A stretch of DNA of 64,000 nt, from the NCBI RefSeq assembly GCF_002866065.1, contig NZ_LNJZ01000005.1:230144-294143 (forward strand), written 5' to 3'. The position numbers were made by a program, and so were the translations under genes. Shown piece by piece: positions 9,093-18,123 of the stretch. Source of the DNA: Thiopseudomonas denitrificans. GTDB lineage: Bacteria > Pseudomonadota > Gammaproteobacteria > Pseudomonadales > Pseudomonadaceae. Under the pieces are notes generated by a model. The model saw only the letters and a program-made list of their open reading frames with translations, did no database searches and was not told where the DNA came from. The stretch's first letter is position 1. Each line of letters opens with the position of its first letter.

Positions 9093-11507
9093 ATGACGCT
9101 CCATCAGCCCCTCGCCACTGGCCCTTCACTCACCATGCAGCTGGCGCCCCATGTGTGCCTCAAGGTGCTGGTAACGGATGAACGCCAGCCCTGTGCCCTG
9201 GCCCTGACGCTGGCCAGTGGCAGCCATGACGAGCCGGAACAATGGCTGGGCATGGCGCACTTTCTCGAGCATCTGGTGTTCCGTGGCAGCCGGAATTTCG
9301 CTGCCGGCGATGGCCTGATGGAGTGGGTGCAGCAGGCAGGCGGGCGCGTCAACGCACGTACCGAAGCCCGCCAGACAGGGTTTCATTTTGAAGTGGACTC
9401 CGCCCGGTTTGTACCGGCACTGGCCCGTCTGGCCGACATGCTGGCATATCCGCTGCTGTGTGCGCAGACGCTGCTCAGCGAGCGTGAAGTGCTGGAGCAG
9501 GAGTACCGCATGTATGCGCGTACGCCGCGTGCATTGCTGGCTGCCAGCGCCGGGCCTTTGTTACAGCCGGGGCATCCGGCAGGCAAGTTCCACGCCGGCA
9601 ACAAAAGCACTCTGCCGGTGGAGTTGGCCGGTTTTTTGCCCGGACTACAAGACTTTCACCAGCGAGCCTACCTGCACAGCCCGCTATGCATTGCCGTATC
9701 GGTACCGGGTCGCTGGGCAGACTGGCAAACGGATGTGCTAAACGGCCTGCAGCCGCTGCTGACACAGCGCTGGCCACGGCAAGAGTCACTGCCTTCTCTG
9801 GCGTTCAAGCCGGGTGCGCGAGCCCGCATGCAGGTTGACGCTGCCGGCCACGGACTGTTGCTGCATGTGGCCATGGCGGAGCAGGCAGCCGGTTTGCCGC
9901 TGCTGGTGGAGTGGCTGGAACAGATACTGGACCAGCAGGGCGACGATTACCTGTTGACGCATCTGCAGCGGCACTTCAGTTGTAGCGGTGTTGAGGCTGG
10001 ATTGCCCTATGTCTACGGCGGACAGGGCGTGGTGACCCTGAGCTGGAAAGGCTGCAGGGAACCGGACTGGCCGCTACTGCTGGAAATGTGGCTGGACTGG
10101 CTCGGGCAGTGGCGGCACTACCTGGGCTCGCAACAGGCGCGTGATTACCTGGAACGGGCCAGGCAACACCGCTGGCTGATGGCCTCGCCGCTGGAGCGGG
10201 TGCAGCAGGTACTGCAGGAGACGGACGGGGCGGCGGCGCTGGACAGCCTGGATGCGTTGATCGGCCAGCTGCAGGCCGGCCGCTTTGCCCGGGTGGCCTG
10301 GGGCGAAGAGGCCGTCAGCGACCGGTTTGATCAGGGTTTGCCGCTGGCCATCGAGGAGCTGACCCCGGCCTTGATGCAGGTGCAGGCAACAGCCTGCAGG
10401 CGGTTTGCCGTTACCCCGCAACCGCAGCAGGTGCTGGAAGCGGCGATCAATGCAGGCAATGCCGGCCGGGCCATGAGCACCCTGTTGCCGCCCCACTGGC
10501 CAGAGGGACAGGCCTTGTGTTATCTCGGCTGGCAGGTGGGGGCGGCGCAGGCGGCATTGCCGCTAGTGCAGCAGCGGCTGGCCGGCTGGGCTCGGGCCTG
10601 GCGCTGGCACGGGATCGGCTGGCAGTTGCAGGCGGCGGGTGACATGCTGTTTCTGCGCGCGCACGGGCCGGCGGACTGTCTGGCGCTGGCGCTCAACCAG
10701 TGTTCCGGATTGCTGGAGGAGCCTTTGCCGGAGCAGACGCGAGCTGTGCAGGTCGAATCCCCGTTTGCCCTGCGCCAGTTGATGCAGCAGTTGCCGCTCT
10801 GGCTTGAAGCAGAACCGGCTGCCGGCTGGCAGCGCCGGCTCAACAGGTGTCCGCAACAGGGGCTGTGGCTGGGCAGTCCCGTCGCCATGGCAGCATTGCG
10901 GTTGAATCCGCCGGTTGCTGGCGCTAAGCCGGCCTGTCTTTCGGTACGCCCGCTGGCCGCTGGCTGGCACCATGTGCGGGAAGGCATTGCACAGGTGGAC
11001 GAGGCCCTGCTGGTGGTGCTGATTCCAGCAGCAGACGGACCGCAAGGGTTGCTGTACCAGCAGCTGGCAGCACTGCTACAAGGGCCGCTGCAGCAACGGC
11101 TGCGCAGCCAGGATGGCCTGTGTTACGCGATCTTCGCCATGCCCTGGCAGCAGGGTGCGGTGAGCGGCCTGTTGCTGGCCACCCAGTCGTCCAGCGTTTC
11201 TGCCGGCGAGCTGTTGCGGGCGTTGCGGCTGGCCATGCAGGAAAGCATGGCCAGCTTGCCGGCGCAACAGCTGCAGGAAGCCGTTGCCGCATTCCGGCAT
11301 GAGGCGGAACAGGGCCGGCTGACGCCGGAGGAATGGAGTCAGTGGTGCTTTGCCGCCTGGCAGCGCAGCGGGTATCAGGCAGTACCAGCCACGACGGATA
11401 CCGTCCTGCCGGTCACGGATGCAGCCGGTGTGACCCGTGCGCTGCAACAGGTGCTGGACGACCGTCACTGGGTGGTCCTGAGCAACCAGCCGGCTTCCGG
11501 CGCCTGA
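9093..11507 (+). CDS. pqqF: M16 family zinc metallopeptidase PqqF
   Basis: Insulinase-type protease thought to release the cross-linked Glu-Tyr unit from PqqA in PQQ maturation. It has 804 aa from the ATG at 9093. The inverted zinc motif HFLEH lies near residue 55, in the GMAHFLEHLVFRGS context, and the third ligand Glu lies in LLSEREVLEQEY about 75 residues later. Residues beyond about 400 are divergent and Leu/Gln-rich, as usual for the inactive C-terminal half of PqqF. An in-frame ATG at 9057 gives 12 more residues; I prefer 9093 because MTLHQPL resembles known PqqF starts. It stands alone, divergent from ercA. Confidence 0.88.
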   Translation: MTLHQPLATGPSLTMQLAPHVCLKVLVTDERQPCALALTLASGSHDEPEQWLGMAHFLEHLVFRGSRNFAAGDGLMEWVQQAGGRVNARTEARQTGFHFEVDSARFVPALARLADMLAYPLLCAQTLLSEREVLEQEYRMYARTPRALLAASAGPLLQPGHPAGKFHAGNKSTLPVELAGFLPGLQDFHQRAYLHSPLCIAVSVPGRWADWQTDVLNGLQPLLTQRWPRQESLPSLAFKPGARARMQVDAAGHGLLLHVAMAEQAAGLPLLVEWLEQILDQQGDDYLLTHLQRHFSCSGVEAGLPYVYGGQGVVTLSWKGCREPDWPLLLEMWLDWLGQWRHYLGSQQARDYLERARQHRWLMASPLERVQQVLQETDGAAALDSLDALIGQLQAGRFARVAWGEEAVSDRFDQGLPLAIEELTPALMQVQATACRRFAVTPQPQQVLEAAINAGNAGRAMSTLLPPHWPEGQALCYLGWQVGAAQAALPLVQQRLAGWARAWRWHGIGWQLQAAGDMLFLRAHGPADCLALALNQCSGLLEEPLPEQTRAVQVESPFALRQLMQQLPLWLEAEPAAGWQRRLNRCPQQGLWLGSPVAMAALRLNPPVAGAKPACLSVRPLAAGWHHVREGIAQVDEALLVVLIPAADGPQGLLYQQLAALLQGPLQQRLRSQDGLCYAIFAMPWQQGAVSGLLLATQSSSVSAGELLRALRLAMQESMASLPAQQLQEAVAAFRHEAEQGRLTPEEWSQWCFAAWQRSGYQAVPATTDTVLPVTDAAGVTRALQQVLDDRHWVVLSNQPASGA

Positions 11508-11650
11508 CTCCCTCCTTCCCGACAAGGCAATGAGCCATGCTCCCTGCGGCCGGACAGGTTCCGGTCGCGGACAGTCCCGTGTGCAAAAGAACAAAACAGA
11601 TCCGCTTCTGCCATCAGGAGGTGCAGCCTGGCGTCAGTGCGGGGTGTCGG

Positions 11651-11679
11651 CACCAAAGTGCAGGGGTGTAGCACCAAAG
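11651..11679 (-). promoter_or_regulatory. Paired CACCAAAG motif upstream of the porin gene
   Basis: CACCAAAG occurs at 11651-11658 and again, identically, at 11672-11679, exactly 21 bp apart. The pair lies about 145-170 bases before the porin start. The rest of the 317-bp gap (11508-11824) shows no gene. A GC-rich hairpin-like stretch, CCGGGAACCCCGG, lies at 11789-11801. The pairing on one face of the helix suggests two dimers of a LuxR-type activator; the regulator identity is inferred. Confidence 0.45.
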
Positions 11680-11824
11680 CTTATGGGCCGTAGCGGATAT
11701 TTGGCGGCAATGACAAAGATGCAGGCAATCGCTACCAACTCCCTGTATCAGCCGGCGGGCGTAATTTCAATAATCTCCCTGACGCGGCCGGGAACCCCGG
11801 TCGTTTAATACAGTGGAGAGAGAT

Positions 11825-13039
11825 ATGAACAACAATAAACTTGCCAAACGTATGTTTGTGCCGCTGGCGCTGGCAACAGCCGTGGCTGCCGTGAGCCAGA
11901 CTGCATCTGCCGAAATCGTTCTGTATGACAATGATGACACCACCTTTTCCACCGATGGCTATATCAACGCCTTCTATGTCAACAGCAAGGTCGATCGGGC
12001 AGGAGACAACTTCGACCGTCGCCAGAGCCGCGTCAAAATGGGCTTTCTGCCCAACTATATCGGCTTCAACATGGGCAAGCAGGCCGGTGATCTGAAGCTG
12101 GGTGCCCGTGCCTCGTTCTGGGTTACCATCAATGACAGTGATGACAACGGCACCGGTACCGATATTGATGTGCGCCAGTTCTATGGCACCGTCGGCAGCG
12201 ACTGGGGTGAAGTGCTGATCGGTAAGGACTTCGGCCTGTTTGCCCGTTCCAATATCTTTCTTGACGAGCTGCTGACCAGTTATGGCCAGGTCAGCGATAC
12301 CCTGGGGCTGGTGGATGGTGGCGGTGTCTCCTTTGGCAACATCGGTACCGGTTACCCTTATCCGTTTCCCAATGCACAGATCACCTATCGCTCGCCGGTA
12401 ATGAATGGCTTCCGCATTGCTGCCGGTATTCTGGATCCGTCAGATACCACCACTCGCAAAGATGCGGCCGGTAATGATCTGGGCAAGTCTTATCAGAAGA
12501 ATCCGCGTTTCGAGTCCGAAGTCACCTATCAGGTGGAGCTGGGCGAGACCAAAATCTACTCCTGGGTCAATGGCATGCACCAGACTTCCAGCAACACCGA
12601 TCGCAGCGACATTGCCGGTGACGACCAGTCCAGCAAGCTGCGCTCAAAAGGCGTCGGCTACGGTGTTCAGGTCAAGCACGGTGGCATGTCGTTAACCGCA
12701 TCCGGCTTCAAGGCCAAAGGCATCAACGGGCTGTTTACCAACAATCCGGGCAAGGCCAACCTGCGTGATATCGACAGTCGTGGCTATTTGTTGCAGGGCT
12801 CCTACAAGTTTGGTGCCAACCGCATTGCGCTGAGCACCGGCCGTACCCGTGATGACGGCAACGTACTTGGCAATGCCGCTCACTATAAAACCCGTGGTGC
12901 GGCCTACTTCCGTACCATCAACGACAACCTGACGCTGGTCGCCGAGTACAACCAGTTTGATATCGATGGCCGCAAAGGCAACAGCGCCATGGATGAGAAA
13001 ACCAGGACCATGGCTCTGGGGGCCGTGCTGACCTGGTAA
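11825..13039 (+). CDS. Outer-membrane porin of the PQQ/alcohol locus
   Basis: Outer-membrane general-porin-like protein, 404 aa, with a signal peptide that ends around ASA-EIVLYDN (about residue 29). The mature part is rich in Gly, Asp and alternating beta-strand segments, such as FYGTVGSDWGEVLIGKDFGLF, and ends in Trp (MALGAVLTW), the aromatic C-terminal signal for BAM assembly. GGAGAG at 11815-11820 supports the ATG at 11825. It is monocistronic with its own terminator. Its position inside the island and the shared upstream motif suggest uptake of alcohols or acids. The substrate is not known. Confidence 0.85.
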   Translation: MNNNKLAKRMFVPLALATAVAAVSQTASAEIVLYDNDDTTFSTDGYINAFYVNSKVDRAGDNFDRRQSRVKMGFLPNYIGFNMGKQAGDLKLGARASFWVTINDSDDNGTGTDIDVRQFYGTVGSDWGEVLIGKDFGLFARSNIFLDELLTSYGQVSDTLGLVDGGGVSFGNIGTGYPYPFPNAQITYRSPVMNGFRIAAGILDPSDTTTRKDAAGNDLGKSYQKNPRFESEVTYQVELGETKIYSWVNGMHQTSSNTDRSDIAGDDQSSKLRSKGVGYGVQVKHGGMSLTASGFKAKGINGLFTNNPGKANLRDIDSRGYLLQGSYKFGANRIALSTGRTRDDGNVLGNAAHYKTRGAAYFRTINDNLTLVAEYNQFDIDGRKGNSAMDEKTRTMALGAVLTW

Positions 13040-13078
13040 GCAGGTCGCGTTATCTCCGAAACGCTGAAGCAAGCGCTT

Positions 13079-13112
13079 GGCCGGAAACCCGCAAGGGGTT
13101 CCGGCTTTTTTT
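13079..13112 (+). terminator. Intrinsic terminator after the porin
   Basis: A GCCGGAAACCC / GGGGTTCCGGC stem with a short GCAA loop is followed by a run of T. It ends the porin transcript. Confidence 0.9.
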
Positions 13113-13180
13113 ATCCTGCAAACGGCGGTTGAATGGGTCGCCAGCACCGTCGCTGGGCTGGGGCCCAACGTGTTTTGCTA

Positions 13181-13186
13181 CTTTGG
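13181..13186 (+). promoter_or_regulatory. CTTTGG motif upstream of the FIST gene
   Basis: A single CTACTTTGG-like site (motif core 13181-13186) lies about 125 bases before the FIST gene, in an otherwise featureless gap of about 200 bases. It matches the element in the other PQQ-island control regions. Confidence 0.3.
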
Positions 13187-13310
13187 AAGCATCTGCCTGA
13201 CGCTCAAGTGCAATGGGGCGAGGATTCACCGCTTTATATAATGGGCGCAACAGCACACCGGCTACTGCAGGCAAGCAGTGCAGCCAGACAACGGCAGGAG
13301 CGAATACCCC

Positions 13311-14501
13311 ATGCAGGCATGTACAGAACACGACAACAGCATGGCGGACAACGCACTGCCGCCGGTCATGACTGCAGTGACACGGCAGTCCGGTGCGCTC
13401 AGGGCGGCGCGGGAGCTGGCTGGCCAGTTGCGCGGGCAGCCGCTGGCGCTGGTTTTATTCTTCTGCTCGGCGGAGTACGACCTTGAGGTGCTGTCGACCG
13501 GGCTGCAGCAGGAATTCGGTGTCGTCCCGGTGGTCGGTTGCACCACCGCCGGCGAGATCAGTACTGCGGGTTATGAACGCAGCAGCATTACCGCGCTGGG
13601 CTTCAGCAGCAGTCATTTCACGGTTGCCAGCGTGCTGGTGGACCGCATGGAAAGGTTTGGCCTGCATGATGCGCAGGAAGTGGTCGAGGGGCTGGTCAGG
13701 AACTGTCGCAACCATGCGCTGGCCCCGATCAAGGGGCACAGCTTCGCCCTGACCTTGCTGGACGGGCTGTCCAACCGTGAAGAGGTGGTGCTGGCCGCGC
13801 TGAGTGCGGCCATGGGCGGCATTCCGCATTTTGGCGGCTCGGCGGCCGATGACAATCACCTGAGCCTGACGTCGGTGTATTACGGCGGCCAGTTTTACAG
13901 CAATGCGGCAGTGGTGGTGCTGTTCAACACACTGCTGGAGTTCGAGGTGTTTACCACCCATCACCTGCAGCCGACCGCCGACAAGCTGGTGGTGACCCGG
14001 GTGGACAGCAGTTCGCGCCGGGTGCTGGAACTGAACGCCGAGCCGGCTGCCGAGGCCTATGCCCGCTGCGTTGGACGCAGGCCCGAAGAGCTGGACCTGT
14101 ACAGCTTTGCCAGCAATCCGCTGGCGGTGCGCATGGGCAAGCACTATTACCCGCGTTCGATCCAGCAGGTCAACAGCGACCACAGCCTGACATTTTATTG
14201 TGCGGTGGAAAACGGCATCGTGCTGACCGCCATGCGGCCCGGCTCGCTGCAGGACAACCTGCACCAGCTGTTTGCCGGCCTGCACGAGCGGCTCGGCGAC
14301 ACTTTGCTGACCATCGGCTGCGATTGCTTCTTGCGCCGCCTGGAGGCCGAGGGGCGTGGCGAGCAGGAGCAGGTGGCAGCGATACTCCGGCAATACGGCG
14401 TAACCGGCTTCAATACCTATGGCGAACAATTCAACGGCATGCACATCAACCAGACCTTTACCGGAGTGGCCATTGGACAGCGTACATTCTCCAGAACATG
14501 A
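13311..14501 (+). CDS. FIST domain signal-input protein
   Basis: 396-aa soluble protein with FIST_N (about residues 35-225; VVGCTTAGEIST and HFGGSAADD segments) and FIST_C (about 235-380; EAYARCVG and FASNPLAVR segments). FIST proteins are thought to bind small ligands, perhaps amino acids, as the sensory input of signal-transduction systems. The ATG at 13311 has AGGAG ten bases upstream; an in-frame GTG at 13278 is less likely. The 3' end overlaps the next gene, a hybrid kinase, so the two are probably coupled. The same pairing is found beside ercS' in Pseudomonas. The ligand is unknown. Confidence 0.85.
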   Translation: MQACTEHDNSMADNALPPVMTAVTRQSGALRAARELAGQLRGQPLALVLFFCSAEYDLEVLSTGLQQEFGVVPVVGCTTAGEISTAGYERSSITALGFSSSHFTVASVLVDRMERFGLHDAQEVVEGLVRNCRNHALAPIKGHSFALTLLDGLSNREEVVLAALSAAMGGIPHFGGSAADDNHLSLTSVYYGGQFYSNAAVVVLFNTLLEFEVFTTHHLQPTADKLVVTRVDSSSRRVLELNAEPAAEAYARCVGRRPEELDLYSFASNPLAVRMGKHYYPRSIQQVNSDHSLTFYCAVENGIVLTAMRPGSLQDNLHQLFAGLHERLGDTLLTIGCDCFLRRLEAEGRGEQEQVAAILRQYGVTGFNTYGEQFNGMHINQTFTGVAIGQRTFSRT

Positions 14502-17052
14502 CCGCGTTGACGAGCTGCAGGCTCTGCGCCAGGAAAATGCACGCCTGAAGCGCATCAATGCCGCGTTGATCGAGCGGGTCGAGTCGGGCCGCTCCTACCA
14601 GTCGGAAGCCTATGCCTCGTTCAAGCATTCGGTGGTGCTGGCCGAGCAGGTGCGTGAACGTACCGATGCCCTGAGTGATGCCATGCACGAGCTGAAAACC
14701 AGCAATGCCCTGCTGACGCAGGCCAGCCACCAGGCGCAGGTGGCGCACCAGCATCTGGTGGATGCCATCGACAGCATCAGTGACGGCTTTGTCCTGTTTG
14801 ATGCAGAGCGCAAGATCGTGCTGTTCAACCGGCATTTCGAGAGCTTCTGGCAGCAAAGCACCCTGCAGATCAGCAAACAGATGAGCATGCAGACCCTGAA
14901 CCGGGTGATTGCCGATAGCGGCATGATCGCCGAGAAGCTGCGCACCAGCACCGAGCAGGTGGTATACCGCCTGAGCAACGGGCGCTGGCTACAGGTCACC
15001 GAACGGCCCACCCTGGATGGCGGACTGGTGGTGGTGCATACCGACATCACCGACCTCAAACTGCGCGAAACCCGGCGGCGCGAGCGCGAGCTGGCGCAGA
15101 AAACCCGGCTGCTGCAGCAGACCGTCGACAACCTGTCCCAGGGCGTGGCCCTGGTCAGCGCCAGGGGAGTGCTGGAGCTGTGTAATTACCGTTTTTTGCA
15201 ACTGGCCAACATCGCCGGCGGCTATCGCAGCGGCATGCCCTTTGCCGAGGTGATGCGCGAGAGCCTGCTGCCCGGGCTGGGCCAGCCGGACACGCAACTG
15301 CGCGGCATGACCCGTGAACATCATCTGGACGACGGGCACGTGCTGGAAGTGCGCCTGCATGTGCTGGCGGACGGCTCCAGCGTGCATACCCTGAGTGACA
15401 TCACCGAGCGTTACCGTCATGCCGAGGCGCTGCGTGAAAGCGAGCACTGGATACGCATGATCACCGACCATGTTCCGGCCATGATCGCCTATGTCCGGCA
15501 TGACTTCACCTACAGCTTCGTCAACAAGGTATACGAACAGTGGTACAACTGGCCGCACAACAGCGCCCTTGGCTGCAGCCTGCGCGAGGCGCACCGGGAC
15601 GAGCATTTCCGGCGCCTGCAGCCGTACATCAGCCGGGCCCTGCAGGGGGAAACCCTGACCTTCGAGGTGGCAGAAACCAGCGTGGGCGGCAAGAACTGCC
15701 ACATGCAGCGCTCCTATGTGCCCAACCGGCTGGCTGATGGCAGTGTTGACGGCATCTTTGTCATGGTCAAAGACATCACCGAACGCCACAGGAATGCCGA
15801 AGCGTTGCATCAGGCCTATCAGCACCTGGAAGAGCGGGTGCGCGAGCGTACCCGCGAGCTGACCGAACTCAACGCCCAGCTGGTCGGCGAGGTGGAGGAG
15901 CGGCGGCTGGCCGAGGCCCGCCTGCGCGAGGCCAAGCACCAGGCTGACGAGGCCAACCTGTCGAAAACCAAATTTCTGGCAGCCGTCAGTCACGACCTGT
16001 TGCAGCCGCTCAACGCCGCACGACTGTTCACCAGCGCCCTGGTGGAGCATAAAAACTGCGGTGCGGATGCACAGTCGATGCTGAAGAATGTATCCAATTC
16101 GCTGGATGACGTGGAAAACCTGCTGGGCACACTGGTGGATATTTCCAAGCTGGATGCCGGCGTGATTACGGCCGATATCGGCGTCTTTGCGGTGGAGGAC
16201 CTGCTGTCGAATCTGGCGGTGGAGTACCGGGAAATGGCGCGTAGCGCCGGGCTGCAGCTGGACTTCGTATCCAGTTCGGTGCTGGTGAAAAGCGATATTC
16301 ACTTGCTGGCCCGGGTGCTGCGCAACTTCCTGAGCAATGCCATCCGTTATACCGGGCAGGGCGGGCGCATTCTGTTGGGCTGCCGCCGGACCGCCAGCGC
16401 CCTGTGGATCGAGATCTGGGATACCGGAGCCGGCATTCCCGAGGACAAGCTGGACGAGATCTTTCTGGAATTCAAACGCGGCGACAGCCAGCGCCAGGAT
16501 CGCGGACTGGGGCTCGGGCTGGCGATTGTCGACAAGATCACCCGCATTTTGCAGCACCGGCTGCGGGTGCAATCCAGGCCCGGGCATGGCTCGGTGTTTG
16601 CCATCGAGGTTCCGCTGGGGCACCGGCACGAGTTGGGCATGCGGGCCGAAGCAGAGTATCAGGGGCATGTGCTGGAGCGTTTGCAGGGTGCCCGCATCTG
16701 GGTGCTGGACAACGATGCGGCCATTTGCCAGGCCATGCAGAACCTGCTGGAAGGCTGGGGTTGCGAGGTGGTGACGGCCCTGTCCGAAGCGCATCTGGCG
16801 GAACAGACCGCCGGGCTGAGCTTGCCGGTGGATGTGCTGATCGTCGATTACCATCTGGATGACGTGGTGGATGGTGTCGGAGCCATTGCCCGTATCAATG
16901 CACAGTTGGCCGGGCCTGTGCCGGCGTTGATGATTACCGCCAATTACAGTAACGAGCTGAAACAGGAAATGCGCCAGCTGGGGCATACCCTGATGCACAA
17001 GCCGGTCAAGCCCATGCGCTTGAAGACGACACTGAATCATTTATTGGGCTGA
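14473..17052 (+). CDS. PAS-domain hybrid sensor histidine kinase, ErcS'-type
   Basis: Soluble hybrid kinase of about 859 aa. Coiled-coil regions frame three PAS modules (about residues 90-190, 210-310 and 320-440). These are followed by a HisKA domain with His507 in VSHDLLQPLNAARLF, a HATPase domain (NFLSNAIRYTGQG, DTGAGIP, GLGLGLAIVDKI), and a receiver with Asp792 in LIVDYHLDD and Lys in MHKPVKP. The kinase core is close to that of ErcS in this window. The start is uncertain: TTG at 14473 has CGGAG six bases upstream, while ATG 14419 lies deeper inside the FIST gene. In P. aeruginosa this locus encodes ErcS'. Confidence 0.85.
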   Translation: MDSVHSPEHDRVDELQALRQENARLKRINAALIERVESGRSYQSEAYASFKHSVVLAEQVRERTDALSDAMHELKTSNALLTQASHQAQVAHQHLVDAIDSISDGFVLFDAERKIVLFNRHFESFWQQSTLQISKQMSMQTLNRVIADSGMIAEKLRTSTEQVVYRLSNGRWLQVTERPTLDGGLVVVHTDITDLKLRETRRRERELAQKTRLLQQTVDNLSQGVALVSARGVLELCNYRFLQLANIAGGYRSGMPFAEVMRESLLPGLGQPDTQLRGMTREHHLDDGHVLEVRLHVLADGSSVHTLSDITERYRHAEALRESEHWIRMITDHVPAMIAYVRHDFTYSFVNKVYEQWYNWPHNSALGCSLREAHRDEHFRRLQPYISRALQGETLTFEVAETSVGGKNCHMQRSYVPNRLADGSVDGIFVMVKDITERHRNAEALHQAYQHLEERVRERTRELTELNAQLVGEVEERRLAEARLREAKHQADEANLSKTKFLAAVSHDLLQPLNAARLFTSALVEHKNCGADAQSMLKNVSNSLDDVENLLGTLVDISKLDAGVITADIGVFAVEDLLSNLAVEYREMARSAGLQLDFVSSSVLVKSDIHLLARVLRNFLSNAIRYTGQGGRILLGCRRTASALWIEIWDTGAGIPEDKLDEIFLEFKRGDSQRQDRGLGLGLAIVDKITRILQHRLRVQSRPGHGSVFAIEVPLGHRHELGMRAEAEYQGHVLERLQGARIWVLDNDAAICQAMQNLLEGWGCEVVTALSEAHLAEQTAGLSLPVDVLIVDYHLDDVVDGVGAIARINAQLAGPVPALMITANYSNELKQEMRQLGHTLMHKPVKPMRLKTTLNHLLG

Positions 17053-17185
17053 GTGTTTGTTCCCTGTCTGCGGGAATGTGTGCAGGTTTTACAGGGTGGT
17101 TGCAAGTCTGGTGCCGCCATTTTTGGCGGCATAGTCCTGCTGCATCTGTACAGCTTTTCCGCTGTGAGCCTCGTGCAACCAATCA

Positions 17186-18112
17186 TCACTCTGATAATGA
17201 CTGCCAATAGGCCTGTTCGTAGGCGGGGTAGAGGTGGCTGACGGTGCGTATCAGTTCGTATCCGGCCAGGCTGATGCCGGCAAACCGCTCCGGAACGGGG
17301 CTGCGCATGACGCGGTTCATGTCATCACCCCGGGCCGCAGCCGTGGTCAGCAGCTGGTCCAGCCAGCCCAGGTAGTCGCGCATTTGCTGAAAGGGGGCGT
17401 CATTGCCGGCGACCGGGCCATGACCGGGCACAATCACCGTCCAAGGCAGGGCGGCAAGGGTGTCGAGGTCCTGCAGCCAGACGGCAATGCCTGGCGTGTG
17501 GGCGGTGGAGACAGCCCGCTGGTAAAACACCAGATCACCGGCAAACAGCACGCCGGTCTGCGGGTCGAAGATGGCCAGATCGGCGTTGGTGTGTCCGTGC
17601 AGCTGCAGCAGCTGCAGGCGGTAATCGTCCAGCTCCAGCAGGCCCGGTTCTAGAATGCTGTCGGGCATCACCACTTCGGTGCCGCGCATCCGGTCGCCGA
17701 CCATGCGGTACATGTTTTCCGCCATCGCATCGCCTTCCTCCTGCATTAGCTGTGCCGTACTGGCCAGGGCGGCAACCCGGGCGTGCGGAAAGGCCTGGCT
17801 GCCGAGCATGTGGTCCGGGTGATGGTGGGTCAGCAGGATCGTCCCGACCGGCTTGTCGGTGATCTGCCGGATGGCTTCGGCCAGCTCGCGGCCGTAGGCA
17901 AAGGAGGGGCCGCTGTCGATCAGGATGACCTGGGTATCGGTCACGATGAATGCAATATTGACGATATTGCCGCCATTTTCTTTGCTGAAATTGCCGGTGC
18001 TGCCTTCCAGTACCCAGGTGTTGTCGGCAACCAGTTTTGGTTGCAGGTCATAGGCTGCCTGTGCCATCAGACAGTAACCCAGCAAAATAGCGCCACAGAC
18101 AAGACGTAACAT
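17186..18112 (-). CDS. Periplasmic quinoprotein-relay metallo-hydrolase (MBL fold)
   Basis: 308-aa metallo-beta-lactamase-fold protein with an N-terminal signal peptide (cleavage near AQA-AYDLQP). The zinc motif LTHHHPDHMLG lies near residue 98, with further ligands in LHGHTNAD (about 175), FAGDLV (about 195) and VPGHGP (about 230). It matches the family described as a 'quinoprotein relay system zinc metallohydrolase', found beside PQQ dehydrogenases. The true reaction is unknown. It is last in the exaB / SoxYZ-like / MBL run, 11 bp after the SoxYZ-like gene. Its export suggests action with ExaA and ExaB in the periplasm. Confidence 0.85.
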   Translation of the reverse strand: MLRLVCGAILLGYCLMAQAAYDLQPKLVADNTWVLEGSTGNFSKENGGNIVNIAFIVTDTQVILIDSGPSFAYGRELAEAIRQITDKPVGTILLTHHHPDHMLGSQAFPHARVAALASTAQLMQEEGDAMAENMYRMVGDRMRGTEVVMPDSILEPGLLELDDYRLQLLQLHGHTNADLAIFDPQTGVLFAGDLVFYQRAVSTAHTPGIAVWLQDLDTLAALPWTVIVPGHGPVAGNDAPFQQMRDYLGWLDQLLTTAAARGDDMNRVMRSPVPERFAGISLAGYELIRTVSHLYPAYEQAYWQSLSE

Positions 18113-18123
18113 GATGCTTCTCC

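Noticed and set aside
14989-17040. 683-codon open frame antisense to the hybrid kinase
   Set aside because: Composition is that of a reverse-frame shadow (His/Gln/Val-rich, no domain) over a clear kinase; high-GC genes often give such frames.
17112-17134. Terminator between the ErcS'-type kinase and the MBL gene
   Set aside because: TGCCGCC-ATTTTT-GGCGGCA forms a stem, but the Ts are in the loop and no T-tail follows, so it is uncertain.
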